From NCBI GenBank assembly GCA_902613845.1, contig CACMIW010000003.1:62001-126000 (forward strand): a DNA stretch of 64,000 bases, given 5' to 3'. Position 1 is the first letter of the stretch. Every line of letters begins with the position of its first letter. A model generated the notes under the pieces. The model was not told the origin of the DNA, searched no databases, and saw nothing but the letters and a program-made list of their open reading frames with translations. The position numbers were made by a program, and so were the translations under genes. Below are positions 1 to 9,028 of this stretch, in pieces. Origin of the DNA: an uncultured Alphaproteobacteria bacterium (lineage in GTDB: Bacteria > Pseudomonadota > Alphaproteobacteria > HIMB59).

Positions 1-746
1 TCTCAATGTTAAACTCATATTCTGGATGGGCCGCTGCTGGAATTGGCTTCACTCTATCTAATAACTTATTGATTATTACTGGCGCACTGGTTGGTTCGTC
101 AGGAGCTATCTTGAGTTACATAATGTGCAAGGGAATGAATAGATCTTTCTTAAACGTTTTACTCGGAGGATTTGGTGGTGAACAAGCAGCTAGTGCTGGC
201 GGAGTAAAAGATGATCGTCAAGCAAAACAAGGTAACGCTGCTGATGCTGCTTTTATGATGAAAAATAGCAAAACAATTATCATTGTTCCTGGTTACGGAA
301 TGGCTGTTGCTCAAGCACAACACGCACTGAGAGAGATGGGTGATTTACTCAAAGCAGCAGGTGCAGAAGTAAGATATGCAATCCATCCTGTAGCTGGAAG
401 AATGCCGGGACACATGAACGTGTTACTTGCAGAAGCAAATGTTCCTTATGATGAAGTCCTAGAACTTGATGAAATTAACAGAGATTTCTCTGAGACTGAT
501 GTTGCATTTGTGATTGGTGCTAATGATGTAACTAACCCAGCTGCAAAAACTGATAAGACGAGTGCCATTTATGGTATGCCTATTTTAGATGTGGAAAATG
601 CTGGTCAAGTATTTTTCGTTAAAAGAGGTATGGCTAGTGGATATGCAGGTGTTCAAAATGAATTATTTTTCAGAGACAATACATTAATGCTATTTGGAGA
701 TGCTAAGAAAGTTTGTGAAGATATAATTAAAGGGCTAGAGAACTAG
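1..746 (+). CDS. pntB: NAD(P) transhydrogenase subunit beta, C-terminal part (partial)
   Basis: The reading frame is open to the left edge, so the 5' end of the gene lies outside the window. The visible part has the last membrane segments followed by the soluble NADP(H)-binding domain III. That domain shows the [10 protein letters not shown] nucleotide loop, the [13 protein letters not shown] segment and the [12 protein letters not shown] motif near the C-terminus. With the alpha subunits it forms the proton-translocating transhydrogenase of the inner membrane, which makes NADPH from NADH. Its stop codon overlaps that of convergent rpsU. Identity is sure; only the N-terminus is missing. Confidence 0.97.
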   Translation, partial: SMLNSYSGWAAAGIGFTLSNNLLIITGALVGSSGAILSYIMCKGMNRSFLNVLLGGFGGEQAASAGGVKDDRQAKQGNAADAAFMMKNSKTIIIVPGYGMAVAQAQHALREMGDLLKAAGAEVRYAIHPVAGRMPGHMNVLLAEANVPYDEVLELDEINRDFSETDVAFVIGANDVTNPAAKTDKTSAIYGMPILDVENAGQVFFVKRGMASGYAGVQNELFFRDNTLMLFGDAKKVCEDIIKGLEN

Positions 747-943
747 TCGAATTTCTTCTTACGCATAAGTTTTTTAAATCTTTTAATTGATTCGGCTTTT
801 TCGCGAAGCTTTCTCTCTGATGGTTTTTCGTAATTTTTTCTTAGTTTTAATTCTTTGAAAATACCCTCTCTTAAAAGCTTTTTTTTGAGTACGCGTATAG
901 CGGCCTCAACATTATTATCTCTGACTTGAACTTCTATTGCCAA
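743..943 (-). CDS. rpsU: 30S ribosomal protein S21
   Basis: This is a 66-residue, strongly basic protein beginning [11 protein letters not shown] and ending RKKKFD, typical of bS21 in the small ribosomal subunit. The longer open frame upstream is not protein-like. I chose the TTG at 943-941 because it gives the conserved MAIEV N-terminus and has a GAGG ribosome-binding site eight bases upstream. It converges on pntB with the palindrome CTAG giving both stop codons, and it diverges from the COQ9 gene at 981, an arrangement common in alphaproteobacteria. Confidence 0.93.
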   Translation of the reverse strand: MAIEVQVRDNNVEAAIRVLKKKLLREGIFKELKLRKNYEKPSERKLREKAESIKRFKKLMRKKKFD

Positions 944-980
944 TCTAGTAACCTCATAAAGGCGTAATTTATATATAAAT

Positions 981-1607
981 ATGAAGTCAAAGCAAGAAAA
1001 ATTAGCTAACTCATTTATTAACGAAGTACCCAAATTTGGTTGGTCTAGAGAAACTCTCTTACAATGTGCAAAAAAGCAAAGAATTTCAACATCTGTTCTA
1101 GCAAAATTATTTCCATCTTTTGAATATGACGTTTTAAAATTCATAATTGCTCAAAATAACATTCAAGTTGAGAAGAATTACAATTCCTTCAACAACTCAC
1201 GATTGAAAACTAGAGATAAAATTAAAACAATCATGGAGTTAAAATTTGAAAATAACAGTCATCTTAAAAAAGCATTGCCTGAAATGCTAAAATTTCTTTT
1301 AAGACCTGGTAACATATTAATGTCAATTAAAATGCTTCATGAAAATAGTGACTTTATATGGAGTTTATCAGGTGATAAATCAAATGATTTTAGTTACTAC
1401 TCAAAGCGAGGTTTGCTTTCAATGATTTATCTTGCCACATTAATTTATTGGCTTAACGACAAGTCAGAAAAAGATATTGCTACCAAAAACTTTATCAGCA
1501 AATCAGTTGATGGAATAGTTGATGGGGTTTCAAGACTTAAACAATTAAGTTTACTCAAAGGCTTAGCTGAAAATTTTATGTCTAGGTATGCTAAAAAGAC
1601 ATCTTAA
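981..1607 (+). CDS. COQ9 family ubiquinone biosynthesis protein
   Basis: The 208-residue protein has the TetR-like helical architecture of COQ9. The N-terminal helix-turn-helix-like part ([17 protein letters not shown]) is followed by an all-helical C-terminal half with a YWLNDKS-type segment. COQ9 binds isoprenoid lipids and helps present quinone intermediates to COQ7 in the inner membrane. The divergent rpsU neighbour supports the assignment. Sequence conservation is loose in this family, so the call rests on pattern and context. Confidence 0.8.
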   Translation: MKSKQEKLANSFINEVPKFGWSRETLLQCAKKQRISTSVLAKLFPSFEYDVLKFIIAQNNIQVEKNYNSFNNSRLKTRDKIKTIMELKFENNSHLKKALPEMLKFLLRPGNILMSIKMLHENSDFIWSLSGDKSNDFSYYSKRGLLSMIYLATLIYWLNDKSEKDIATKNFISKSVDGIVDGVSRLKQLSLLKGLAENFMSRYAKKTS

Positions 1608-1701
1608 ATTTCCTTTAAAACATATAATAAACCTTCAAAAAGTATAAAAATTTATTCTCATTTAAATTTTAAATTTATTTTTGTTAATAGAAAGGCACAT
1701 A

Positions 1702-2133
1702 ATGAATAAAATTTTTATTACTTTGATTTTTACGATTTTTTCATCATTAGCTTTTGCAAATGGACATATGCAGCCAAACTCTTTTGCTGTAACTTTAAAA
1801 GTTCCATCTGCAGATGTAGAGAAAGTTGAATCTATCTTACAAAGCCATCATCAGTTTTTGCATGATAAACATTCTTTATCTGGTGATGATAGATTAAACT
1901 CATATTCTATCGTTAAAGGTTTTGAGCCTGTAGATTTAACTGACCCTTCGAAAGGTGTTACCGATAATGTCTTTTATTTTTTAAGCGAGCATTATCAAAC
2001 TCCAGTTGGCTTGCAGCTTCATGGACAAGCATCTGAGACTTGGGAGGATGTACAAGAGTTTAGATCGATAATATATCAGTATAGTATCGCAATTGCTTTC
2101 CCAGGCGAAGTCATAGCTAAGATGAATCGCTAA
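1702..2133 (+). CDS. Small exported protein of unknown function
   Basis: I do not recognise this family. The start chosen is ATG 1702, which has AAAGG seven bases upstream. It yields a classic signal peptide (basic start, hydrophobic core, LAFA-N cleavage site), leaving about 125 mature residues. The mature part is rich in His, Ser and acidic residues and has no cysteines. The segment QTPVGLQLHGQASETWEDVQEF may be a small ligand-binding or dimeric alpha/beta fold of the antibiotic-monooxygenase (ABM) type, but that is a guess. It is followed by a GC-rich hairpin at 2150-2175. Confidence 0.7.
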   Translation: MNKIFITLIFTIFSSLAFANGHMQPNSFAVTLKVPSADVEKVESILQSHHQFLHDKHSLSGDDRLNSYSIVKGFEPVDLTDPSKGVTDNVFYFLSEHYQTPVGLQLHGQASETWEDVQEFRSIIYQYSIAIAFPGEVIAKMNR

Positions 2134-2149
2134 GAAAAAATAATAAATA

Positions 2150-2175
2150 CTCGCGGTTATTAATTTAGCCGCGAG
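2150..2175. other. GC-rich inverted repeat / hairpin
   Basis: CTCGCGG pairs with CCGCGAG, and three weaker pairs extend the stem around a short AT loop. The GC content stands out sharply from its surroundings. On the plus strand the 3' flank is A-rich rather than a T-run, so it is not a standard terminator for the gene at 1702. It could protect an mRNA 3' end, or sit in the leader of the aldehyde dehydrogenase gene that begins 61 nt later. Confidence 0.55.
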
Positions 2176-2236
2176 AAAATAAAACCTCTTCAGGAACTCA
2201 TCAAATAGATTATAATAAATAATAATTGGAGGACTG

Positions 2237-3625
2237 ATGAGTATTCAAAAAACAATTACACCCATAAATAATACTATTTATTTAGAGAGAGAATTAGCCT
2301 CAGATAGTAAAATTAATTCAGTCATAGATAAAGCCTCAACAAGTTTTGAAATTTGGAAAAACACATCTCTTGATGACCGAATTAATATTGTAAATAAATT
2401 TATTGATAACCTAATCGCTCTCAAAGATGAAATATCAAAGGAAATTTGTTGGCAAATTGGAAGGCCCATATCTCAATGTGCAGGAGAATTAAGAGGCTTT
2501 GAAGAGCGCTCAAGACACATGGTAGATATTGCTAAAGACTCATTACAAAATCTTCCAGCTACTCAAAACGAAGAATTTGACAACTATATATACAAAACTC
2601 CTCTTGGGGTGATTTTTGTAATGGCCCCATGGAATTATCCGATTATTACTGCAACTAACACAATTGTTCCTGCTATAATTTCAGGTAATAGTTTAATTTT
2701 AAAACATTCATCTCAAACACCAAGATGTGCAGAACTAATTTTTCAAGCTTTTGAAAATACGGGGATACCTGAGGGTGTTTTCCAATTTATTCATACTGAT
2801 CATAAAGCTTGTGAAAAAATAATCTCTGACTCAAGAATAGCTCACGTTGTTTTTACTGGCTCTGTAAGAGGAGGCCAGGAGGTGAAAAAATATATAGGAA
2901 CACGATTTATTAATGCTGGTCTAGAATTAGGAGGGAAAGATCCTGCCTACGTCAGAGCAGATGCTGATTTAAAACACGCAATTGAAAACCTTGCAGACGG
3001 TGCACTATTTAATTCTGGTCAATCTTGTTGTGGTATAGAAAGAATTTATGTAGATAAAAAAATTTATAAAGAATTTATAGATGGCTTCAAAAGCATTACT
3101 GAAAATTATAATTTAAACGATCCCTCAAAACCTGACACAAATTTAGGCCCTGTGGTAAGACAATCAGCAGCTAATTTTATTAGAGCTCAAATAAATGAAG
3201 CGGAGAGCAGCGGAGCAAAACGTCTTATTGATGAGAGTAAATTTACAATATCTAGAGAAGATAATTGTTATGTTAGCCCTCAAGTAATGGTTGATGTCAA
3301 TCATGATATGAGATTCATGATGGAGGAAACTTTTGGTCCTGCTGTTGGAATTATGCCTGTAGATGACGATAAAGAAGCAAAAAATTTGATGAATGATAGC
3401 CCTTATGGACTAACTGCATCTATTTGGACAAAAGATTTGGAGTTTGCTAAAGAATTTGGAAAAAATGTTCAAACAGGAACTTTCTTCATGAATAGATGTG
3501 ATTACTTAGATCCGGCACTTGCATGGACGGGCGTAAAAGACACTGGTATCGGTTGCTCACTTTCAGTATTAGCATTTGATCAATTTACAAGACCACAGAG
3601 TTTTCATATGCGCAAAGTAGTTTAG
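2237..3625 (+). CDS. NAD(P)-dependent aldehyde dehydrogenase
   Basis: The 462-residue protein has the full aldehyde dehydrogenase fold. PWNYP lies near residue 131, the catalytic Glu in LELGGKDPAYV near residue 230, and the catalytic Cys in GQSCCGIERIYV near residue 264, with the family's usual 34-residue spacing. EETFGPAVGIMPV follows near the C-terminus. A strong GGAGG site precedes the ATG. It oxidises an aldehyde to an acid. The next two genes encode a glutamine-synthetase-like ligase and an iron alcohol dehydrogenase, so the substrate is probably a gamma-glutamylated amino aldehyde. The substrate is inferred from context. Confidence 0.93.
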   Translation: MSIQKTITPINNTIYLERELASDSKINSVIDKASTSFEIWKNTSLDDRINIVNKFIDNLIALKDEISKEICWQIGRPISQCAGELRGFEERSRHMVDIAKDSLQNLPATQNEEFDNYIYKTPLGVIFVMAPWNYPIITATNTIVPAIISGNSLILKHSSQTPRCAELIFQAFENTGIPEGVFQFIHTDHKACEKIISDSRIAHVVFTGSVRGGQEVKKYIGTRFINAGLELGGKDPAYVRADADLKHAIENLADGALFNSGQSCCGIERIYVDKKIYKEFIDGFKSITENYNLNDPSKPDTNLGPVVRQSAANFIRAQINEAESSGAKRLIDESKFTISREDNCYVSPQVMVDVNHDMRFMMEETFGPAVGIMPVDDDKEAKNLMNDSPYGLTASIWTKDLEFAKEFGKNVQTGTFFMNRCDYLDPALAWTGVKDTGIGCSLSVLAFDQFTRPQSFHMRKVV

Positions 3626-3683
3626 AGCGATGGTCTACAAAGTTATTAATAAAATGTTAAAATATTTAATTTTTTAGTCGATT

Positions 3684-5045
3684 ATGAGCATTACTTTTAA
3701 AGAATTAGAAAAAAAAATAAAATCAAAAGAGATTGATACTGTTTTAGTCTCTCTATCCGATATGCAAGGTCGACTAGTGGGAAAAAGAGTAACAGGTAAG
3801 GCTTTTTTAGACTACGTTCACAAAGAAACTCATTTTTGTGACTATCTTTATACGGTTGATATGGATATGTATACAGTTCCTGGATTTAAATCATCCTCTT
3901 GGGAGACTGGCTACGGTGATATGACTGTAAAGCCTGACCAAAGAACCATCAAAGTTTTACCATGGTTAGAGAAAACAGCTTTAGTTCTCGGTGATGCTTT
4001 TCAACATGATGGAAAGACTCCTGTTTCGCATTCCACAAGACAAGTTTTAAGAGAGGCAATTATAAAAGCTAATAAAATGGGATTTGAGCCGATGTTAGGT
4101 TCAGAATTAGAATTCTTTCTTTTCAAGCAAACTTATGATGATATTCATTCTAGTCATTATAAACATTTAAAAGAAACATCATGGTACATAGAAGATTATA
4201 TGATATTTCAAACTTCAAAAGAGGAGCCTTTTAATCAAGAGTTAAGAAATAGTTTATTAGACTCCGGTATATATGTTGAGTGCACTAAAGGGGAGGCCTC
4301 ACCTGGTCAACAAGAAATTAATGTAGTTTTTACTGATGCTCTTAGTATGGCAGATAACCATATTATAATAAAAAATGCTGCAAAAGAGATTGCTTTTAAA
4401 CATAATCGTGCAGTTAGTTTTATGGCAAAATACAAACAAGATTTCTGCGGAAGTTCCTGTCATATTCATAATTCTTTATTCGATAAAAAAACAAAAAAAA
4501 ATATTTTCTCTGATACCAAAGACAAATATGGAATGTCTAAAATTTTCAAAAGCTATGTAGCTGGACAAATTTTATTTTTGAGGGATCTATCAATTTTTTT
4601 AGCTCCAAACGTAAATTCTTATAAAAGATTTCAAGAGTCCTCTTTTGCTCCAACATCTGCCGCCTGGGGAATTGATAATAGAACCGCTGGATTTAGATTA
4701 GCAGGACATGGAAGTTCAATAAGAATTGAATGCAGAGTTCCTGGGGCAGATGTTAATCCCTACCTTGCTTTTGCTGGATTGATTCAAGCAGGTCTGTATG
4801 GAATTGAGAATAAGTTAGAACTTGAAGAGCCATTATCTGGAAATATATATCAAAATAGAAAGGCAAAAAATGTTCCTGGTACACTTTATGAAGCAATTGA
4901 ACTTGCTAAGAAATCAAAATTATTACCAAAGATTTTCCATTCAGATGTTTTAGAACACTATATTCATGCTGCAAAATGGGAGCAGAGTGAATATGATAAG
5001 TCTGTAAATGACTGGGAGCACCGTCGTTATTTTGAGAGAGGATAA
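3684..5045 (+). CDS. Glutamine synthetase family protein (gamma-glutamylamide ligase-like)
   Basis: At 453 residues it has both glutamine synthetase domains. The N-terminal beta-grasp segment is DTVLVSLSDMQGRLVGKRV. The catalytic domain has the metal-binding Glu in GSELEFFLF, the CHIHNSL segment, NSYKRF and the active-site stretch RIECRVPGADVNPYLAFAG. It lacks the C-terminal adenylylation region of housekeeping GlnA and resembles PuuA/IpuC-type enzymes, which ligate glutamate to an amine. It sits between aldehyde and alcohol dehydrogenase genes with short spacing. Amine substrate unknown; ethanolamine or another amino alcohol would fit the neighbours. Confidence 0.88.
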   Translation: MSITFKELEKKIKSKEIDTVLVSLSDMQGRLVGKRVTGKAFLDYVHKETHFCDYLYTVDMDMYTVPGFKSSSWETGYGDMTVKPDQRTIKVLPWLEKTALVLGDAFQHDGKTPVSHSTRQVLREAIIKANKMGFEPMLGSELEFFLFKQTYDDIHSSHYKHLKETSWYIEDYMIFQTSKEEPFNQELRNSLLDSGIYVECTKGEASPGQQEINVVFTDALSMADNHIIIKNAAKEIAFKHNRAVSFMAKYKQDFCGSSCHIHNSLFDKKTKKNIFSDTKDKYGMSKIFKSYVAGQILFLRDLSIFLAPNVNSYKRFQESSFAPTSAAWGIDNRTAGFRLAGHGSSIRIECRVPGADVNPYLAFAGLIQAGLYGIENKLELEEPLSGNIYQNRKAKNVPGTLYEAIELAKKSKLLPKIFHSDVLEHYIHAAKWEQSEYDKSVNDWEHRRYFERG

Positions 5046-5057
5046 ATAGGGTTATAA

Positions 5058-6203
5058 ATGCAAAATATGAATTGGAATTATCCAACAAACGTTTGGTTTG
5101 GAGTTGATAGATCAAAAGAAATACAAAAAGCTTGTGATACTTTAGGTATTAAAAATCCTTTAATTGTTACAGATCCTGGATTATTGCAAACATCAATTAT
5201 TGATGAAATCAATAGTAGTCTGTCATCAAATACACAAATTTACAGCGATGTTCAAGGAAACCCAACTGGTTCAAATGTAACTAATGGTGTAAAAGTTTTT
5301 TTAGAGGGTGATCACGATGGTGTCATAGCCATAGGTGGCGGATCTGGAATGGACGCTGGAAAAGGAATAGCTTTTTTAGCTCATCAATCAAGACCACTTT
5401 GGGATTTTGAAGATATTGGAGATTGGTGGACAAGAGCAGACTCAAGTGTAATCAAACCTATAATAGCTATACCTACAACTGCAGGAACAGGTTCCGAAGT
5501 GGGAAGAGCGGCTGTCTTTTTAAACGAAGAGAGTCATAAAAAGAAAATAATTTTTCACCCAAAAATGTTACCACAGATTGCGATACTAGACCCATCTTTG
5601 ACATTAAATCTACCAAAAAGTATTACAGCTGGAACAGGAATGGATGCATTGGCACACTGTATTGAAGCTTATTCATCTCCTTTTTATCACCCAATGGCAG
5701 AGGGCACAGCTTTAGAGGGTTTAAGACTAGTCAAAGAAAATATTCAAGAGGTTTATCATAATGGAAATAATGTTGAAGCAAGATCCCATATGTTAGTTGC
5801 TTCTATGATGGGTGCAGCTGCATTTCAAAAGGGTCTAGGTGCTATTCACTCTGTTACACACCCAGTAAATTCCTTATACAAGACTCATCATGGAACAACA
5901 AATGGTACAGTTATGCCATTTGTTTTGAATTATAACCGTAGCGCTATTGAAAAAAAATTTACTAGATTGGCAAATTTTCTAGATATTAAAAATGGCTTCG
6001 AGGGTATCGTTGATTGGATTATTGAATTAAAAAAAGATATGGAGATACCTGAAACACTTAAAGATATGGGTGTTAATGAGGGAGATGAGATTAAATTGGC
6101 GCCATTAGCACAAGAGGATCCAAGCACTGGTGCAAACCCACTAGAGATGACAGTAGAAAGATTTCAAGAATTAATATTAAATTGTATTGCCGGAAAATAT
6201 TAA
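5058..6203 (+). CDS. Iron-containing alcohol dehydrogenase
   Basis: The 381-residue group III alcohol dehydrogenase has the nucleotide-binding GGGSGMDAGKGIAF segment and PTTAGTGSEV. Metal ligands lie in GMDALAHCIEAYSSPFYHP and in the His-rich GAIHSVTHPVNSLYKTHHG. It interconverts an alcohol and an aldehyde using NAD(H). The gap to the upstream ligase gene is 12 nt, so the two are probably co-transcribed. In a gamma-glutamylation pathway it would oxidise the amide-protected alcohol before the aldehyde dehydrogenase acts. The last four bases overlap the convergent phosphatase gene. A second Met three codons in is an alternative start. Confidence 0.93.
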   Translation: MQNMNWNYPTNVWFGVDRSKEIQKACDTLGIKNPLIVTDPGLLQTSIIDEINSSLSSNTQIYSDVQGNPTGSNVTNGVKVFLEGDHDGVIAIGGGSGMDAGKGIAFLAHQSRPLWDFEDIGDWWTRADSSVIKPIIAIPTTAGTGSEVGRAAVFLNEESHKKKIIFHPKMLPQIAILDPSLTLNLPKSITAGTGMDALAHCIEAYSSPFYHPMAEGTALEGLRLVKENIQEVYHNGNNVEARSHMLVASMMGAAAFQKGLGAIHSVTHPVNSLYKTHHGTTNGTVMPFVLNYNRSAIEKKFTRLANFLDIKNGFEGIVDWIIELKKDMEIPETLKDMGVNEGDEIKLAPLAQEDPSTGANPLEMTVERFQELILNCIAGKY

Positions 6204-6982
6204 ATTTTTAGAAATTGTTGGTGTGCTTTTTTTGAAATTGATGCAACAACATCACCATTTGATTGAAAATTTAGAGGATTTCCTCTCCAATCACTAATTA
6301 TACCTCCGCTCTCTTCTACAATATTTACTAAAGGGATATAATCATAAGGTTTTAAGAAAGACTCTACTACTAAGGGTATTCTTTTTTCAGCCAAAAGCCC
6401 GTATTGTACACAATCACCACCAAAGGTTGCATATTTAGTTTTTTTAATCAGAGCATTATATTTTTTATTCTTATTATTTGATTTGAAAGCTGTCATTCCA
6501 GAGGTACTAAAATATAATTTAGATAATTTTAAATTATTTTGAGATTTCTTAATTTTTTTTCCATTACAATAAGCACCATTGTCTCTAATTCCAATCCATG
6601 TTTTGTTTATATCAGGACAGTTAATAATTCCAATTACGGGTATTTTATCAATGCACAAAGAAATTAATGTGCCAAAATTACCATTTCCATTAATAAAATT
6701 TTTTGTACCATCTATTGGATCGATTACCCATACAAATGGAGAGTTATTTGATTTATTTTGGTATTCCTCTCCGTATATATCGTGACCAGGATATTTTTTA
6801 ATGATCATCGATCGCAATTCTTTTTCAATTTTCATGTCTATTTTAGTTACTGGTGATTTATCTGATTTGAAATCTATTTTTAGTCGATGAGATGGTGTTT
6901 TCTTTATTATTCTTTCTGACGCATTAACGAGTTTTTTAGCAAAGTTTAAATATTGAGATAAATCTTTAAGTTTTAAAGGCAT
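6200..6982 (-). CDS. hisN: Inositol monophosphatase family protein, probably histidinol-phosphatase
   Basis: The 260-residue protein has the metal-dependent phosphatase motifs GEEY and WVIDPIDGTKNFINGNGNFG, then a C-terminal GGDCVQYG...VVESFLKPYDYIPLVNIVEESGG. The Lys-Pro-Tyr-Asp version of the second aspartate motif is typical of the HisN subgroup, which dephosphorylates histidinol phosphate. hisG and hisD occur later in this window, so a histidine role is plausible. Plain inositol monophosphatase or PAP phosphatase activity cannot be excluded from sequence alone. Confidence 0.8.
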   Translation of the reverse strand: MPLKLKDLSQYLNFAKKLVNASERIIKKTPSHRLKIDFKSDKSPVTKIDMKIEKELRSMIIKKYPGHDIYGEEYQNKSNNSPFVWVIDPIDGTKNFINGNGNFGTLISLCIDKIPVIGIINCPDINKTWIGIRDNGAYCNGKKIKKSQNNLKLSKLYFSTSGMTAFKSNNKNKKYNALIKKTKYATFGGDCVQYGLLAEKRIPLVVESFLKPYDYIPLVNIVEESGGIISDWRGNPLNFQSNGDVVASISKKAHQQFLKI

Positions 6983-7023
6983 TTACAAAATATATAGAAA
7001 AAAAGCATTACTACTAATAATTT

Positions 7024-7659
7024 TTAATTTAAGCTATTTTTAAGCTTCTGAAAAATAATCTCAAAATTTTCTGATGTCTGAGCGCCATTTATAACAATTT
7101 GTTTATTTATTATAAATGTAGGAACGCTATTTATACCCATCTTTCTAGCTTGAATTTCTTCATTAGCGAGTGGTTCAATATTTTCTTGATCTGACAAATA
7201 ACTTTTAAAATCTTCAGCGTCAATTTTATGTTTTATAGCTATATCCAACAATACATTGGGGTCACCTATGTCTTCACCATTTAAGAAATAAGACTCAAAT
7301 AAACTATCTAAAACATTTTCCTGTACACCCTGTTTATATGCTAAAGCTAAAAGTCTATGTGAATTAAAGGAATTTGGGGTTGTCATAATAGAGTCAAAGT
7401 TAAAATTAATTCCTTCTACAAGTCCTTCATCATAGATATTGTCATAAATCGTCTTTGCTGCATCAGCACTTCCAAATTTAGAAATTAAATATTCTTGCCT
7501 ATCCATACCATCAGGTGGCATTCCCGGATTTAATTGAAAAGGTCTCCAAGTTTGTTTGAATTTTGTATCTTTGTGATTACTAATAGCTTTTTCTAATCTT
7601 TTTTTCCCAATATAGCACCACGGGCAAACAGTATCTGAAAATATATCTAGTTCGATCAT
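7024..7659 (-). CDS. DsbA/FrnE-family thioredoxin-fold oxidoreductase
   Basis: The 211-residue protein has no signal peptide. Near residue 13 it has the CPWC active site (SDTVCPWCYIGKKRLEKAI), then the helical insertion of the 2-hydroxychromene-2-carboxylate isomerase/FrnE type. The cis-proline loop reads MGINSVPTFIINKQ near the C-terminus. It is probably a cytoplasmic dithiol-disulfide oxidoreductase. It follows the divergent membrane protein at 7750 and runs toward the phosphatase gene with a 41-nt gap. The physiological substrate is unknown. Confidence 0.9.
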   Translation of the reverse strand: MIELDIFSDTVCPWCYIGKKRLEKAISNHKDTKFKQTWRPFQLNPGMPPDGMDRQEYLISKFGSADAAKTIYDNIYDEGLVEGINFNFDSIMTTPNSFNSHRLLALAYKQGVQENVLDSLFESYFLNGEDIGDPNVLLDIAIKHKIDAEDFKSYLSDQENIEPLANEEIQARKMGINSVPTFIINKQIVINGAQTSENFEIIFQKLKNSLN

Positions 7660-7749
7660 AAATTTATTTCAATATTCATGACATAAAAAAATAATAATTC
7701 ATAGTCATTAAAGTTAAAAATCTGATAAAATAGAATTTGGGAGATTCAT

Positions 7750-8157
7750 ATGATAGGAAATTTTAACGGAATATTTTATTTAGTAATTTTTTTAATTATT
7801 TTAGTAATGAATGCTTTTTACGGTTATAACTGTTTGTTTAATACCAAAAACTTCATAAGCAAATATGGAATTGATGTAACAGCCGCATTTTTTGCAAGGT
7901 TTGCTGGAGCAGTAATTGTAGGTGCAGTTTTAATGCAGTTATATATTTTATTTAGAGGTACAGAGGCTACATGGGCATTCTTTAATTTTATGTTTATAAT
8001 CATGACCATAATAGCAATATCAGCTTTTTACACTGGTGAGATAGATAAATTAGGAAGAACTGACCAATATTCAAGAGAGGGATGGCTATCAACAGGTGGT
8101 CTTGCACTAGGTTGGGCTATTCTTTGTTTTGGATTAGCAGATAAGATTTATATTTAG
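7750..8157 (+). CDS. Small four-helix membrane protein, unknown function
   Basis: The protein has 135 residues and four predicted hydrophobic helices separated by short polar loops (for example NTKNFISKYGID and YTGEIDKLGRTDQYSREG). A GGGAG site lies six bases before the ATG. I do not recognise the family. The size and topology recall DoxX-like or DUF-type inner-membrane proteins. The stop overlaps that of the convergent BASS transporter gene by four bases. Confidence 0.75.
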   Translation: MIGNFNGIFYLVIFLIILVMNAFYGYNCLFNTKNFISKYGIDVTAAFFARFAGAVIVGAVLMQLYILFRGTEATWAFFNFMFIIMTIIAISAFYTGEIDKLGRTDQYSREGWLSTGGLALGWAILCFGLADKIYI

Positions 8158-8999
8158 CGATTTCTTATAAAATAAATAAATATTAAAGACGTTAAGTACA
8201 TTATGACGCTATAAGTAGCAGCAGGTATTATATATAGACCGCCACCAAAAACACTTGTGCCTACAAAAATAGCTAAAGTTCCGTTTTGAAGACCACACTC
8301 TATTGAAATAGCTTTTTGTTGTGAGGTTCCTGTCCCAAAAAACTTTGCCCAATAAAAAGCAATTATCATCATTAATAAATTGAGAGAAAAGACTACCAAT
8401 CCAGTTTGAGCAAAATACTCAATTAAATTTTCTCTCTCAGCTAAAATAGCTCCAATCAATACTAAAACAAATAAAGCAGTTGAAAGTATTCTAGCAAACT
8501 TCTCAATTCTCTTCGTAAAAAAAGACAAGCTAGCTCTGAAAATCATTCCAATTAAAACAGGCAATGTCACTATCAAAAACATACTTATAGCTATTCCTGT
8601 AAGTGAGATTGAGCCTAAAGAATTGTCAGAAATTAATCCCATTGATATACCCAAAACTATTGGCACAGAAATTACACTTAAAAGGCTCATTACGGCAGTT
8701 AAAGATATTGATAGAGCAACATCTCCTTTGGCAAAAGATGTAAGAATATTTGAAGTGACTCCACCCGGAGCAGCAGCAATTAATATTAAACCTATTGCTA
8801 ATTCAGGTTGAAGCGGCCAAACCAAAACAATTACTAAAGCAACTATTGGAAGAAAAATTAATTGGCTAATTAATCCTATAATAAAATTTTTAGGTGCTTT
8901 TATTACTCTTGCGAAATCTGAAAATGTCAAACCCAAGCCTAGAGTGAACATAATAAAAGCTAAGGCTAAAGGTAGAATTACATCAGTTATGAAATTCAT
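8154..8999 (-). CDS. Bile acid:sodium symporter (BASS) family transporter
   Basis: The 281-residue integral membrane protein has about eight to nine helices. The BASS signatures are MFTLGLGLTFSDFARV in the first helix, AAPGGVTSNILTSFAKGDVALSISLTA in the crossing region and IECGLQNGTLAIFVG later. Members import organic anions such as bile acids, pyruvate, pantoate or taurine-like compounds with sodium. The substrate cannot be read from the sequence. It lies downstream of a 3-hydroxyacid dehydrogenase gene on the same strand, with a 29-nt gap, so it may import a substrate for that enzyme. Confidence 0.9.
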   Translation of the reverse strand: MNFITDVILPLALAFIMFTLGLGLTFSDFARVIKAPKNFIIGLISQLIFLPIVALVIVLVWPLQPELAIGLILIAAAPGGVTSNILTSFAKGDVALSISLTAVMSLLSVISVPIVLGISMGLISDNSLGSISLTGIAISMFLIVTLPVLIGMIFRASLSFFTKRIEKFARILSTALFVLVLIGAILAERENLIEYFAQTGLVVFSLNLLMMIIAFYWAKFFGTGTSQQKAISIECGLQNGTLAIFVGTSVFGGGLYIIPAATYSVIMYLTSLIFIYFIRNR

Positions 9000-9028
9000 A
9001 GATAAATACTAACAAAAACTCAAAATAA

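Noticed and set aside
743-1144. A 133-residue frame on the minus strand covering rpsU and extending into COQ9
   Set aside because: Only the last 66 residues resemble S21. The upstream part is antisense to COQ9, and a TTG start with a good ribosome-binding site explains the real gene.
2150-2175. The hairpin as an ordinary intrinsic terminator for the 1702 gene
   Set aside because: On the plus strand the hairpin is followed by an A-rich sequence rather than a T-run, so the standard terminator model does not fit.
5930-6127. Antisense frames of 60-126 codons inside larger genes (for example 5930-6127, 24226-24591, 40369-40749, 40759-41043, 45113-45442)
   Set aside because: They lie wholly opposite well-conserved genes and have no ribosome-binding sites, family motifs or independent context. 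They are a by-product of AT-rich codon use.
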